Origin: Natronomonas sp.
GTDB taxonomy: Archaea; Halobacteriota; Halobacteria; Halobacteriales; Haloarculaceae
Direction: 5' to 3'
DNA length: 47,514 bases
Assembly: GCF_028274965.1 (NCBI RefSeq)
Contig: NZ_JAQCNO010000004.1
Coordinates: 1 to 47,514, forward strand
Of the stretch, positions 15,826 through 24,188 are shown piece by piece; position 1 is the stretch's first letter, and each line of letters begins with the position of its first letter. A program made the translations under genes and the position numbers. The notes beneath the pieces were generated by a model that was not told the DNA's origin, did no database searches, and worked only from the letters and a program-made list of their open reading frames with translations.

Positions 15826-17178
15826 ATGTTCGACAGGGTACTCGTCGCCAACCGCGGGGAGATCGCGGTGCGCGTCATCCAGGCCGCACAGGAACTCGGT
15901 ATCGGAACGGTCGCCGTGTACAGCGACGCCGACGAGGACGCGAAACACGTCCGTCACGCCGACGACGCCGAGCGGATCGGCCCGCCCGTCGCCTCACAGA
16001 GCTACCTCGACCAGGAGGCGATCGTCGAGGCGGCCCGCAGCGCCGACGCCGACGCGATCCACCCGGGGTACGGCTTTCTCGCCGAAAACGAGTCCTTCGC
16101 CCGGCGGGTCGGCGACTCTGCGTTCGTCTGGGTCGGGCCGCCGGCGGACGCGATGTCGGACTTCGGCGAGAAGACGAAAGCCCGCGCAATCATGGACCGC
16201 GCGGACGTGCCGATCGTGCCGGGGACGACAGACCCCGTCGAGGACCCCGAGGCGGTCAGGGCCTTCGCCGAGGAGCACGGCTACCCGGTCGCGATCAAGG
16301 CCGACGGCGGCGGCGGCGGGCGCGGCCTGAAGGTCGTCGAGGGCCCCGAGGAGGTCGACGAGCAGTTCGCAACCGCCAAACGAGAGGGCGAATCGTACTT
16401 CGACAACGACGCCGTCTACGTCGAGAAGTTCCTCGAGAACCCCCGGCACATCGAGGTGCAGGTGCTCGCCGACACGCACGGCAACGTCGTCCACCTCTAC
16501 GAGCGGGACTGTTCGATCCAGCGCCGCCAACAGAAACTCATCGAGGAGTCGCCCTCGCCCTCTCTGGACGACGACACCCGCGAGGAGCTCTGTGAGGCCG
16601 CGACCCGGGGCGTCGGCGAGGCCGGATACGTCAACGCGGGCACGGTCGAGTTCCTCTACGAGGAGAGCGAGGACCGGTTTTACTTCCTCGAGGTGAACGC
16701 CCGGATCCAGGTCGAACACACCGTCACGGAGGCGACGACCGGGATCGACATCGTCAAGGAGCAACTCCGGATCGCCGCCGGCGAAACGCTTGGCGTCTCA
16801 CAGGGCGAGATCGAGCCCCGCGGGTCGACGATCGAGTTCCGGATCAACGCCGAGGACCCCCGGAACGACTTCGCGCCGATGCCGGGGACCGTCGAGACGT
16901 ACCGCCCGCCCACCGGCATCGGCGTCCGGATCGACGACGGGGTCGACGAGGGCGATGCGGTCGCGCCGTTTTATGACTCGATGGTCGGCAAGTACATCGT
17001 CTCCGCGCGGGACCGCACCGAGGCGATCGCGCGCGGCCGGCGGGCCCTCGAGGAGACGGAGATCGAGGGGATCCCGACGACGATCCCGTTTCACCTCGCC
17101 GTTCTCGACGACGACCGGTTCCGGGACAACGAGCACACGACGAAGTACCTCGATCGGCAGTTCGATGGCCTCGAGTGA
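15826..17178 (+). CDS. accC: biotin carboxylase (AccC family), 450 aa
   Basis: ATP-grasp biotin carboxylase, which carboxylates biotin on a carrier protein using ATP and bicarbonate. Order of landmarks: [14 protein letters not shown] (N-terminal), [24 protein letters not shown] (Gly-rich ATP loop near residues 158-170), [15 protein letters not shown], and [14 protein letters not shown] with the Glu-Asn-Arg metal and catalytic residues. It ends without a fused carrier or carboxyltransferase domain. The ATG at 15826 begins the conserved fold. No acyl-CoA carboxyltransferase gene is in the window. The divergent PxpB-PxpC-BCCP-PxpA genes make it the likely activating subunit for that set, although it could also serve a general acyl-CoA carboxylase. 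Confidence 0.92.
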   Translation: MFDRVLVANRGEIAVRVIQAAQELGIGTVAVYSDADEDAKHVRHADDAERIGPPVASQSYLDQEAIVEAARSADADAIHPGYGFLAENESFARRVGDSAFVWVGPPADAMSDFGEKTKARAIMDRADVPIVPGTTDPVEDPEAVRAFAEEHGYPVAIKADGGGGGRGLKVVEGPEEVDEQFATAKREGESYFDNDAVYVEKFLENPRHIEVQVLADTHGNVVHLYERDCSIQRRQQKLIEESPSPSLDDDTREELCEAATRGVGEAGYVNAGTVEFLYEESEDRFYFLEVNARIQVEHTVTEATTGIDIVKEQLRIAAGETLGVSQGEIEPRGSTIEFRINAEDPRNDFAPMPGTVETYRPPTGIGVRIDDGVDEGDAVAPFYDSMVGKYIVSARDRTEAIARGRRALEETEIEGIPTTIPFHLAVLDDDRFRDNEHTTKYLDRQFDGLE

Positions 17179-17226
17179 GGCGGCGTCCGGTCTGTCCCCC
17201 GTGAGTCCGGGCCGTCGGCGTCTCCC

Positions 17227-17238
17227 AAAAATACTTTG
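17227..17238 (+). promoter_or_regulatory. TATA-like box of the second aminotransferase
   Basis: aaaaatactttg lies 26-37 nt before the ATG at 17264. Confidence 0.45.
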
Positions 17239-17263
17239 ACACCGCTTACCAGATACCGGTAGT

Positions 17264-18676
17264 ATGACAGTCGGACCACCGATACACGAACTCCACTTCG
17301 ATGAAGCGCCCCACGTCGAGACGTCGATCCCCGGCCCGAACTCCCGGACGCTCCTCCGGAAACAAGAGGAGATAGACAGCAGCGCGGTCGCGTACCCGAA
17401 GGACGTGCCGATCGCCCTCGAGGAGGGCCGCGGTTCGACGCTCAAGGACGCCGATGGCAACGTCTTCCTCGATTTCTTCGCCGGGATCGGCGTGATGAAC
17501 GTCGGCCACTCGAACCCCTACGTGCTCGAGGCGGTCAACGAACAGACGAACAAACTCGTCCACACGATCGACTTCCCGACCGAAGCGCGCCTGGAGTTCA
17601 TCGAGGCGCTGGACGGCATCGCCCCCGATGGCCTACAGGGGCAAAACCGGATGGTCTTCGGCGGACCGACGGGGAGCGACGCCATCGAGGGCTCGATCAA
17701 ACTCGCCCGGCACAACACCGGCCGCCACGGGATGCTCGCCTTCGAGGGGTCCTACCACGGCGGCACCGCCGGCGCGTTGAGCCTCACCGCCGGCAAGGCG
17801 TACAAGGAGGGGTACGAACCGCTGTTGAACGATGTCGTACACACCCCCTACCCGTACCCGTTCCGGGAGCGACTCGACAACGGCGGCGCGACCGCGATCT
17901 GCCCCCGCGAGGACTGCTGTGGACAGATGTCCTGTGCCCGGGCGCTCGAAGCGGTCAAAGAGAAGTTCGACGGCCCCTACGGCGGCCACGAGACGCCCGG
18001 CGCGATCTGGGTCGAACCGATCCAGGGCGAGGGCGGCGTCGTCGTCCCGCCGAAGGGCTTTTTGAAAGGGCTCCGGGACATCGCCGACGACAACGACGCG
18101 ATGCTCATCGCCGACGAGATCCAATCGGGCTTCGGCAGAACCGGCGAGTGGTGGGCCTGCGAGGACTACGGCGTCACGCCCGACGCGATGACGATGGCCA
18201 AAGGGATCGGCGGCGCGGGACTCCCGCTCGGCGGCATGATGTACCACGAGAAGTACGACACGTGGGACGCCGGCGGCCACATCGGCACGTTCAGAGGCAA
18301 CATCCCGGCGATGCGCGGCGGGACCGCGGCGATCGAGTACATCCAGAGCCACGACCTGCTCGATCACGCGACCGAGGTCGGCGAGTACATGCGAGCGCGC
18401 TTCCGGGACGTCGATAACCCCCGCATCGGCGAGGTCCGCGGCAAGGGGTTGTTCATCGGCGTGGAGTTCGTCGACGCCGACGGGACGCCGGACGCGAGCG
18501 CCGTCAAGAAGATCCGCACGGAGTGCTACGAGAACGGCGTTCTCGTCTGGAAGGCCGGCCGCGAGGGCAACGTCCTCCGGCTGTTGCCGCCGCTCGTCAC
18601 CACGAAAGAACAGGCCGAGATCGGCATGGATGTCATCACCGACGCGATCCGGACGGTCACGAAACAGACGGTCTAA
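17264..18676 (+). CDS. class III PLP-dependent aminotransferase with a Cys cluster, 470 aa
   Basis: Class III aminotransferase of the GabT/diaminobutyrate group. Landmarks are [51 protein letters not shown] and [11 protein letters not shown] with Schiff-base Lys313. It would transaminate an omega-amino acid such as 4-aminobutyrate with 2-oxoglutarate. Unusually, four Cys occur in 12 residues (Cys213, 218, 219, 224 in [12 protein letters not shown]), in an insert before the [10 protein letters not shown] strand. Such clusters are rare in halophile proteins and could hold a metal or a disulfide. It has its own promoter-like element and converges on the DUF3830 gene. A role downstream of lactam opening (for example butyrolactam to 4-aminobutyrate) is inference. 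Confidence 0.9.
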   Translation: MTVGPPIHELHFDEAPHVETSIPGPNSRTLLRKQEEIDSSAVAYPKDVPIALEEGRGSTLKDADGNVFLDFFAGIGVMNVGHSNPYVLEAVNEQTNKLVHTIDFPTEARLEFIEALDGIAPDGLQGQNRMVFGGPTGSDAIEGSIKLARHNTGRHGMLAFEGSYHGGTAGALSLTAGKAYKEGYEPLLNDVVHTPYPYPFRERLDNGGATAICPREDCCGQMSCARALEAVKEKFDGPYGGHETPGAIWVEPIQGEGGVVVPPKGFLKGLRDIADDNDAMLIADEIQSGFGRTGEWWACEDYGVTPDAMTMAKGIGGAGLPLGGMMYHEKYDTWDAGGHIGTFRGNIPAMRGGTAAIEYIQSHDLLDHATEVGEYMRARFRDVDNPRIGEVRGKGLFIGVEFVDADGTPDASAVKKIRTECYENGVLVWKAGREGNVLRLLPPLVTTKEQAEIGMDVITDAIRTVTKQTV

Positions 18677-18740
18677 ACCGCTGTGGGGCGACCGGAACCC
18701 CCGCCTGGGACCCGGTCGTCCCGATCGATCCCCGCCCCGA

Positions 18741-19148
18741 TCACTCCAGACGGACGTCGAGAACGCCCTCCCGAAGCGTCTTCTCCTCGAGTTCGGCGAG
18801 CGTCTCCGCGTCCGCATCGAGCGTTCCGACGTGGTTGCCGGCCAACTCGCCGGCCGGGCTTTTGAAACACGTCGGCCCGCAGGCGACGAGGATCTCCTGT
18901 TCGTTCTTATAACCCGGATACAGCAGGATGTCGCCGCGAGAGGGGTAGACGGTGTGGTTCTCGCGGGGGATCTCCGGGAGGTCGATCTCGTCGATGTTGA
19001 TCCACGTCGCGTGGCCGCTCCAGCGGACGTGCATCAACTCGGATTCGAGCGGGAGCAGTTCCTCGAGCGCGGCGACCGACTCGGGGGCCGCCTCGGGGTG
19101 CAGTTCGGCTTCGAACCGGTACTCGTCGGTCTCGAGCGTGAGTGTCAT
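18741..19148 (-). CDS. DUF3830 family protein (cyclophilin-like fold), 135 aa
   Basis: Small soluble protein resembling the DUF3830 family, which has a cyclophilin-like beta barrel. Visible features are alternating beta strands, HVRWSGHATWI in the first half, the SRGDILLYPG segment (about 70-79, like the pPGDilyYP strand of such barrels) and CGPTCFKSPAGELAGNHVGTL. No enzyme activity is established to my knowledge. It is co-directional with and 84 nt downstream of the MmgE/PrpD gene, so it is probably the last gene of that operon. PxpB and PxpC also contain cyclophilin-like domains, and a barrel that binds or processes cyclic amides would fit, but this is inference. Confidence 0.75.
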   Translation of the reverse strand: MTLTLETDEYRFEAELHPEAAPESVAALEELLPLESELMHVRWSGHATWINIDEIDLPEIPRENHTVYPSRGDILLYPGYKNEQEILVACGPTCFKSPAGELAGNHVGTLDADAETLAELEEKTLREGVLDVRLE

Positions 19149-19232
19149 GTGAGTTCTCCGTGCGTTCGGCGTCGGCTGTCGGCTCCGCCCGCGGTTCTCG
19201 CGGTCGGGGCGGCGGTCCGCGCTAGGGCGGTC

Positions 19233-20579
19233 TCAGACCGCATCGAAGACCTCCCCGACGTCGCCGAGTTCTCGGATGTCGTTCAGCAGTCCGTACAGTT
19301 CCTCTCCGTTTTCGGTGCCGGCCCGCCGGGCGCACCCGAGGAACTTCGCCTCGAGTTCCTCGTCGCTGAGGGGGTTTTGCGGCGTTCCCGGCGGCTCCTG
19401 TTGTACCCGCTCGAACGTCCGGCCGTCCTCGGTTCGGACCCGCACCGTCGTCTCGTAGGGGTCGTACTCGCTGTCGGCGTCGATCTCGAAGGAGACGCGC
19501 TCTCGGAGCGCCTGCACCGCTGGGTCGTCGACGGCCTCGTCGTCGAAGGCGGCCAGCCCGACCCGATCGCGAACCGCCCCGCAGGCGACGGTGTACTCCA
19601 TCGAGAACTTCGCTTCGAGCCCCGTGGTCGGATCGTCGTAGTGCAACGCGTCGGCCGCGCCCTGTGATCCGACGACGGTGATCGAGGCGATCGCCTCCGT
19701 GGCGAGCGATTCGGCCTCGACGATCGCCCGCACGGCCGCGATCGCCGGGTGCGTGAAGTAACAGCACGGGTACTTCTTGATCTGTACGCCGTCCTTGAGG
19801 AGCGCCCACCGCTCGCCGAGGCGGTGTCGCGCCCCGACCGACGGCGCTTGGCCGCCGCCGTAGAGGTCACAGAACCCGCCCTCGCCGTCGACCGACCCCG
19901 CCGCCGCGGTAAAGCCCTGTTCGGCGAGAAGCGCGGCGGTCGTCCCCGACCGCGCCGCCTGTCCGGCGTGCATCGGCTTCGTCATCGTTCCGAAGTTCCG
20001 CTTCAGCCCGGCGGGCGTCGACGCGGCGACGTTGAACGCGTGTCTCGCCTGCGCGGCGTCCACCCCGAGCAGGCTCGCGGCCGTCGCCGTCGCCCCGAAG
20101 GCGCCGAACGTCGCCGTCGCGTGCCAGCCGCGTTCGTAGTGTGCGGGCAACAGCGCCTCGGCCAGATACACCTGCGTCTCGTAGCCGGCGACGTACGCGG
20201 CGATCACGTCGCGGCCCGACAGGCCCTCGCGTTCGGCGAGCGCGAGCGCGGGGGCGACGATCGGGACGCTCGGGTGCCAGACCCCCCACGCGACGTCGTC
20301 GTAATCGAGCGCGTGGCCGGCGGTCGCGTTCGCGAAGGCGGCATCGGTCACCGACGCCGTTCCACGGTCCCCGAAGAGCGACGCCGGGCCGCCGGCGCCG
20401 AGCGTCGCGGCGACGCGACCGGCCACGTCGCCGGCCCCCTCCTCGGCGCCGGCGAGCGTGACACCGACCGTGTCGACGATCGCGCGCTCGGCGGTCCTGA
20501 CGGCCGCTTCGGGCACCTCCTCGAACGAGAGCTCCTCGACGAACGCGGCGAGTTCGGCGTCGGCATCGGGTCGCGTCAT
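19233..20579 (-). CDS. MmgE/PrpD family protein, 448 aa
   Basis: MmgE/PrpD family, which includes 2-methylcitrate dehydratase and cis-aconitate decarboxylase. Landmarks are an all-helical N-terminal half with TVGVTLAGAEEGAG, GHALDYDDVAWG (about 96-107), HPSVPIVAPALALAE, GYETQVYL, GWHATATFGAFGATATAA, and KKYPCCYFTHPAI near residue 275. The ATG at 20579 overlaps the stop of the upstream CoA transferase (ATGA), which chooses this start over one at 20591. It is the third gene of maoC-CoA transferase-mmgE. A dehydratase, isomerase or decarboxylase acting on a tri- or dicarboxylic acid is expected. The substrate cannot be assigned. Confidence 0.9.
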   Translation of the reverse strand: MTRPDADAELAAFVEELSFEEVPEAAVRTAERAIVDTVGVTLAGAEEGAGDVAGRVAATLGAGGPASLFGDRGTASVTDAAFANATAGHALDYDDVAWGVWHPSVPIVAPALALAEREGLSGRDVIAAYVAGYETQVYLAEALLPAHYERGWHATATFGAFGATATAASLLGVDAAQARHAFNVAASTPAGLKRNFGTMTKPMHAGQAARSGTTAALLAEQGFTAAAGSVDGEGGFCDLYGGGQAPSVGARHRLGERWALLKDGVQIKKYPCCYFTHPAIAAVRAIVEAESLATEAIASITVVGSQGAADALHYDDPTTGLEAKFSMEYTVACGAVRDRVGLAAFDDEAVDDPAVQALRERVSFEIDADSEYDPYETTVRVRTEDGRTFERVQQEPPGTPQNPLSDEELEAKFLGCARRAGTENGEELYGLLNDIRELGDVGEVFDAV

Positions 20580-22036
20580 CGCCACTCCCACCCCGCCGCC
20601 GCCTCGGGATCGTGGTGGATGTGCCCGCCCGACGAGCCGGCCGACTCGAGGTACGCCTCGAGGGCCTCGCGCGTCTTCGGCGCGGCACAGGACCCGATGA
20701 TCGCGTTCGCTCGCTCCATCGGCGACCGCCCCCGGAGGTCTGCGACCCCGTGGTCGGTGATCACGACGTCGATGTCGTGTTCGGTGTGATCGACGTGCGG
20801 GACCGACGGGACGATCGTTGAGACCGATCCCTCGACGGCCGTCGCGGGGAGCGCAACGATCGACACGAGCCCGTTCCGAACGAAGTCGCCGCTTCCGCCG
20901 ACGCCGTTCAACAGCCGCGAGCCCCCGACGTGCGTCGAGTTCGCGTGCCCGTACACGTCGACCTCCAGGGCGCTGTTTATCGAGACGACGCCGAACCGCG
21001 AGACGAGTTCGGCGCGGTTCGAGATGTCAGCCGGCCGGAGAACGACGTCCTCCGCGTACCGCTCGACGTCCTCGAACAGCCGGTCTTGGCCGTCCCTGCT
21101 GAGCGCGAGCGACGTCGCGCTCGCGCCCGCTATGTCGCCGTCCTCGACGAGATCCAACAGGCCGTCCTGAAACACCTCCCCGTAGTACGTGACGGTCCGG
21201 TCGCCGAAGGACACGTCGGACAGCGCGCCCGCAAGCGCGTTGCCGAGGCTCCCGACGCCGAACTGGACGCGCACGGCCGACGCCAGCGCGGGGTTGCGCT
21301 CGATCTCCTCTTCGAGAAACGCGCCGAGGTTCGCCGCGATCGCCTCGTCCGTCCCGGTCGGATCGCGGAACTCGTACGGCGAGTCGGGCTGTTCGGTCTC
21401 GACCACGCCGAGCAGCGTCTCCGAACCGAAGCGGATCCGAGGGTCGCCGATCCGCTCGCAGGGCGCCGTCAGCGGGACCGGCCCCCGTCGCGGCGGGGGC
21501 GCCGGGCGGTACACGTCGTGGAACGCGGCGAGCGAGCGCGGCTGTGCCCGGTTGAGTTCGACGATCAACTCCTCGGCGGCCTCGACGTACGCCGGCGTCT
21601 GCCCGATCGACGTCGAGGGGATCAGCCAGTCCTCGCCGACCGCGACGGCCTCGATCAGGGCCACGTCGGGATCGGCGAGGTGGCGGAACTGCACCTCGTC
21701 GGCGAGCCCCGCGATGTGGCGGTCGTGAAACGCGATCCGGTTGTCGTTCGCCGCCGCCCGCGCGGCCGCCGTCGCCTGGTATGGGAACCGGCGATCGACG
21801 CTGTTGCTCTCGACGAGGGCGGTGTCGATCTCCTCGCCGACGCTGCCCCCGCTGACGACGGTGAGCCCATATGAGCGGTCGCTCTCGGCGATGGCGGTCG
21901 GGACTGCCTTCGGGTAGCCGACCCGGCCGAACCCGCTCGTCAGGACCGTCCCGTCGGTCGGAACGCACTCGGCCGCCTCGGTCGCGGAGAGCTCCGGCAC
22001 CCGCCCCGCGATCCGGGACTCGGGCGTCGTCGTCAC
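20576..22036 (-). CDS. acetyl-CoA hydrolase/transferase family CoA transferase, 486 aa
   Basis: Class I CoA transferase of the Cat1/4-hydroxybutyrate type. The N-terminal half begins with PTDGTVLTSGFGRVGYP and the C-terminal domain has VQFGVGSLGNALAGAL. The catalytic Glu is predicted as Glu287 in YYGEVFQDGLLDLVEDG, matching the HTEMFSDG segment of 4-hydroxybutyrate CoA transferases. INSALEVDVYGHANS and ITDHGVADLRG are also conserved. It moves CoA from a donor such as acetyl- or succinyl-CoA to a carboxylic acid. Both ends overlap their neighbours by 4 nt (maoC upstream, mmgE downstream), a tight operon. Related CoA transferases activate itaconate in Pseudomonas and Yersinia beside a MaoC hydratase, so a methyl-dicarboxylate substrate is plausible. 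Confidence 0.9.
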   Translation of the reverse strand: MTTTPESRIAGRVPELSATEAAECVPTDGTVLTSGFGRVGYPKAVPTAIAESDRSYGLTVVSGGSVGEEIDTALVESNSVDRRFPYQATAAARAAANDNRIAFHDRHIAGLADEVQFRHLADPDVALIEAVAVGEDWLIPSTSIGQTPAYVEAAEELIVELNRAQPRSLAAFHDVYRPAPPPRRGPVPLTAPCERIGDPRIRFGSETLLGVVETEQPDSPYEFRDPTGTDEAIAANLGAFLEEEIERNPALASAVRVQFGVGSLGNALAGALSDVSFGDRTVTYYGEVFQDGLLDLVEDGDIAGASATSLALSRDGQDRLFEDVERYAEDVVLRPADISNRAELVSRFGVVSINSALEVDVYGHANSTHVGGSRLLNGVGGSGDFVRNGLVSIVALPATAVEGSVSTIVPSVPHVDHTEHDIDVVITDHGVADLRGRSPMERANAIIGSCAAPKTREALEAYLESAGSSGGHIHHDPEAAAGWEWR

Positions 22037-22614
22037 TCGAGATCAGCCGGCTGCGTGCCGACTCCCTCCGGCCATCCCGGCGGCTGTGCCGCGCTCGGCT
22101 CGGCGTACTCGCGTTTCAGCACCATCGGCGTCCGCTCCAAGGAGAGCACGAGCTCGTCCGACTCGTTGTACGCCCGCAGTTCCGTCGTGACGATGCCGAC
22201 GTGGTCCCTCGAGTCGCTCTCGCGCGTGTCGAGCACCTCGCTCTCGGCGAAGAGGGTATCGCCGTGGAAGACCGGCGCGTGGTGTCTGATGTCGTCGTAC
22301 CCGAGGTTCGCCGTCGCGTTGACCGAGACGTCGATGACGCTCATCCCGACGGCCAGCGCGATCACGTAGGTGCCGTCGACGAGGCGCTCGCCGAACTCCG
22401 TGCCGGCGGCGTAGGCCTCGTTGAAATGCATCGGGTTCGCGTTCATCGTCAGGTTGGTGAACCAGACGTTGTCCGTCTCGGTCACCGTCCGTCCGAACGG
22501 GTGTTTGTACACGTCCCCGACGGTGAAGTCCTCGAAGTACCGCCCGTGCCAGCCCTCCGCGAGCCGCCTCGGGCGCTGTGCTCCGGTGTCCGCGTCCTCG
22601 TTCGTGTCTGTCAT
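22033..22614 (-). CDS. MaoC family dehydratase, 193 aa
   Basis: Hot-dog-fold enoyl-CoA hydratase of the MaoC family. Landmarks are GRYFEDFTVGDVYKHPFGRTV, NVWFTNLTMNANPMHFNE (hydratase-2 motif) and DGTYVIALAVGM. The Asp of the R-hydratase motif is Asn here, but I recall the TMN.xPLH form from mesaconyl- and itaconyl-CoA-type hydratases, so this need not mean loss of activity. ATG 22614 starts an acidic leader before the fold. An in-frame start at 22683 is possible but adds an atypical segment. The stop overlaps the CoA transferase start (ATGA). It would hydrate or dehydrate the CoA ester made by that enzyme. Confidence 0.85.
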   Translation of the reverse strand: MTDTNEDADTGAQRPRRLAEGWHGRYFEDFTVGDVYKHPFGRTVTETDNVWFTNLTMNANPMHFNEAYAAGTEFGERLVDGTYVIALAVGMSVIDVSVNATANLGYDDIRHHAPVFHGDTLFAESEVLDTRESDSRDHVGIVTTELRAYNESDELVLSLERTPMVLKREYAEPSAAQPPGWPEGVGTQPADLE

Positions 22615-22773
22615 CTCTGGGTTTTGGGGTGGACCGTCGCTGAACGCTCCGTCGAAGGCTGTTTCGCGCGCAACCATAAACACCGATGCAAGCGCCGACT
22701 CCCCGGCGGACGGTCTCCCGAGGACGTCGGCGCTCGGAGAGGGACCGCGAGGGCCCCGCGTTCCCGGAGGAAT

Positions 22774-22783
22774 CTTTAATACC
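22774..22783 (+). promoter_or_regulatory. TATA box of the dihydropyrimidinase operon
   Basis: ctttaatacc lies 23-32 nt before the ATG at 22806. It favours that start over an open frame reaching 22686. Confidence 0.55.
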
Positions 22784-22805
22784 GTCTGCGGAGACCGCCG
22801 TACGT

Positions 22806-24185
22806 ATGACAGTCGACACGGTCATCGAGGGAGGAACTATCGTTACCGAACACGGGCAGTTCGAGGCCGGACTCGCCATCGACGACGGCGAGATCGCCGC
22901 GGTGGCCGACGAGGGGTCGCTTCCGGACGCCGAGGAGCGCGTCGACGCGTCCGGACACCTCGTAATGCCGGGGGCCGTCGACGTCCACGTCCACATCGAC
23001 GACATGTTCTCCGAGGACACCTACGAGACCGCGACGAGCGCAGCCGCGGTCGGCGGCACGACGACCTACGTCGATTTCGCCTGGCAGGCCTGGGAGGGCG
23101 AGTTGAGCATCTTCGACGGCGAGGGAACGCTCCTCGAGGGCGTCGAACGGAAGATCGAGAAGGGCGAGGACGCGCTCGTCGACTTCTCGCTTCACGGCGC
23201 GATCACGCGGGAGGACGACGCCGTCCTCGAGGAGATCCCCGACGTCATCGACGCCGGCGTCACCTCCTTTAAGATGTTCACCGCCTACGAGATCGGGCTC
23301 GGCAACGGCTTCATGAACACGGTGATGCAGGAGATCGCCGCGAACGACGCCGTCGGGGTGTTTCACACCGAGGACGGATCGGTCTGTGACGCCCTGACCG
23401 AGCAGTTCCAGGCCGAGGGGAAAGGCGACCCCGAGTGGTACCCGAAGTCCCGCCCGGACTACGCGGAGGCGATGGCCGCCGAGGACGCCGTGCGGATGGC
23501 GACCGAGGCCGGCATGAAGTACTACGGCATCCACACCAGCTGCCGGAAGTCCGCGGACGTCCTCGAACAGTTCCAAGAGGAGTACGGCGAGGGCCTCGTC
23601 AGGGCCGAGACCTGCACCCACTACACGACGCTTGACGACTCGATCTACGCGGAGATGGGCAACAAGCCGATGATCGCGCCGCCGATCCGCGCGGAAGACG
23701 ACGTCGAAGCGATGTTCGAACAGCTCGGCTCGGGCGTACTGGACGTGGTCTCGACGGATCACTGCGCGTACCGCCTCGATCAGAAGAACGTCGACAACTG
23801 GTGGGACAGCGCCTTCGGGGCGAACGCCCTCCAGGCGAGCCTGCCGGTGTTCTACGACGAGGCCGTCAACCGCCGCGGGCACGACCCCTCCTTCGTGGTC
23901 GAGCACATGAGCGCCAACCCCGCCCGCATCTTCGGCATGCCCGAGAAGGCGACGCTCGAGCCCGGCAACGACGCCGACATCGTCCTGTTCGACCCCGACG
24001 CGGAGTACACGATCACCGCCGAGGACAACGTCGGCAATGCGGAGTTCAGCATCTACGAGGGCCGCTCGGTCACCGGCCGACCGACAAAGACGTTCGTCCG
24101 CGGTGAGGTGGTCGCCGAGGACGGCGCGGTCGTCGGCGACGCCGGCTACGGCGAGTTCGTCGAGCGGGACATCCCCGAGTGGTGA
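22806..24185 (+). CDS. dihydropyrimidinase/D-hydantoinase family amidohydrolase, 459 aa
   Basis: Cyclic amidohydrolase that opens dihydropyrimidine or hydantoin rings to N-carbamoyl acids. All metal-site elements are visible: HVH (His61, His63) in DVHVHID, the carboxylated lysine Lys156 in SFKMFTAY, His187 in HTEDG, His243 in IHTSCRKS and Asp318 in STDHCAY. It also has the beta-sandwich N-terminus (VIEGGTIVTEHG) and the C-terminal RIFGMPEKATLEPGNDADIVLFDP. The isochorismatase-fold gene starts 3 nt after this stop, so they form an operon. The M20 carbamoylase could use its product. HAEN in most members is HTED here, so substrate choice may differ. Allantoinase is less likely. Confidence 0.92.
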   Translation: MTVDTVIEGGTIVTEHGQFEAGLAIDDGEIAAVADEGSLPDAEERVDASGHLVMPGAVDVHVHIDDMFSEDTYETATSAAAVGGTTTYVDFAWQAWEGELSIFDGEGTLLEGVERKIEKGEDALVDFSLHGAITREDDAVLEEIPDVIDAGVTSFKMFTAYEIGLGNGFMNTVMQEIAANDAVGVFHTEDGSVCDALTEQFQAEGKGDPEWYPKSRPDYAEAMAAEDAVRMATEAGMKYYGIHTSCRKSADVLEQFQEEYGEGLVRAETCTHYTTLDDSIYAEMGNKPMIAPPIRAEDDVEAMFEQLGSGVLDVVSTDHCAYRLDQKNVDNWWDSAFGANALQASLPVFYDEAVNRRGHDPSFVVEHMSANPARIFGMPEKATLEPGNDADIVLFDPDAEYTITAEDNVGNAEFSIYEGRSVTGRPTKTFVRGEVVAEDGAVVGDAGYGEFVERDIPEW

Positions 24186-24188
24186 GCC

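Noticed and set aside
22033-22614. MaoC protein as a dead enzyme because the motif Asp is Asn
   Set aside because: I recall that the TMN form is common in mesaconyl- and itaconyl-CoA-type hydratases, so the change is probably family-typical.
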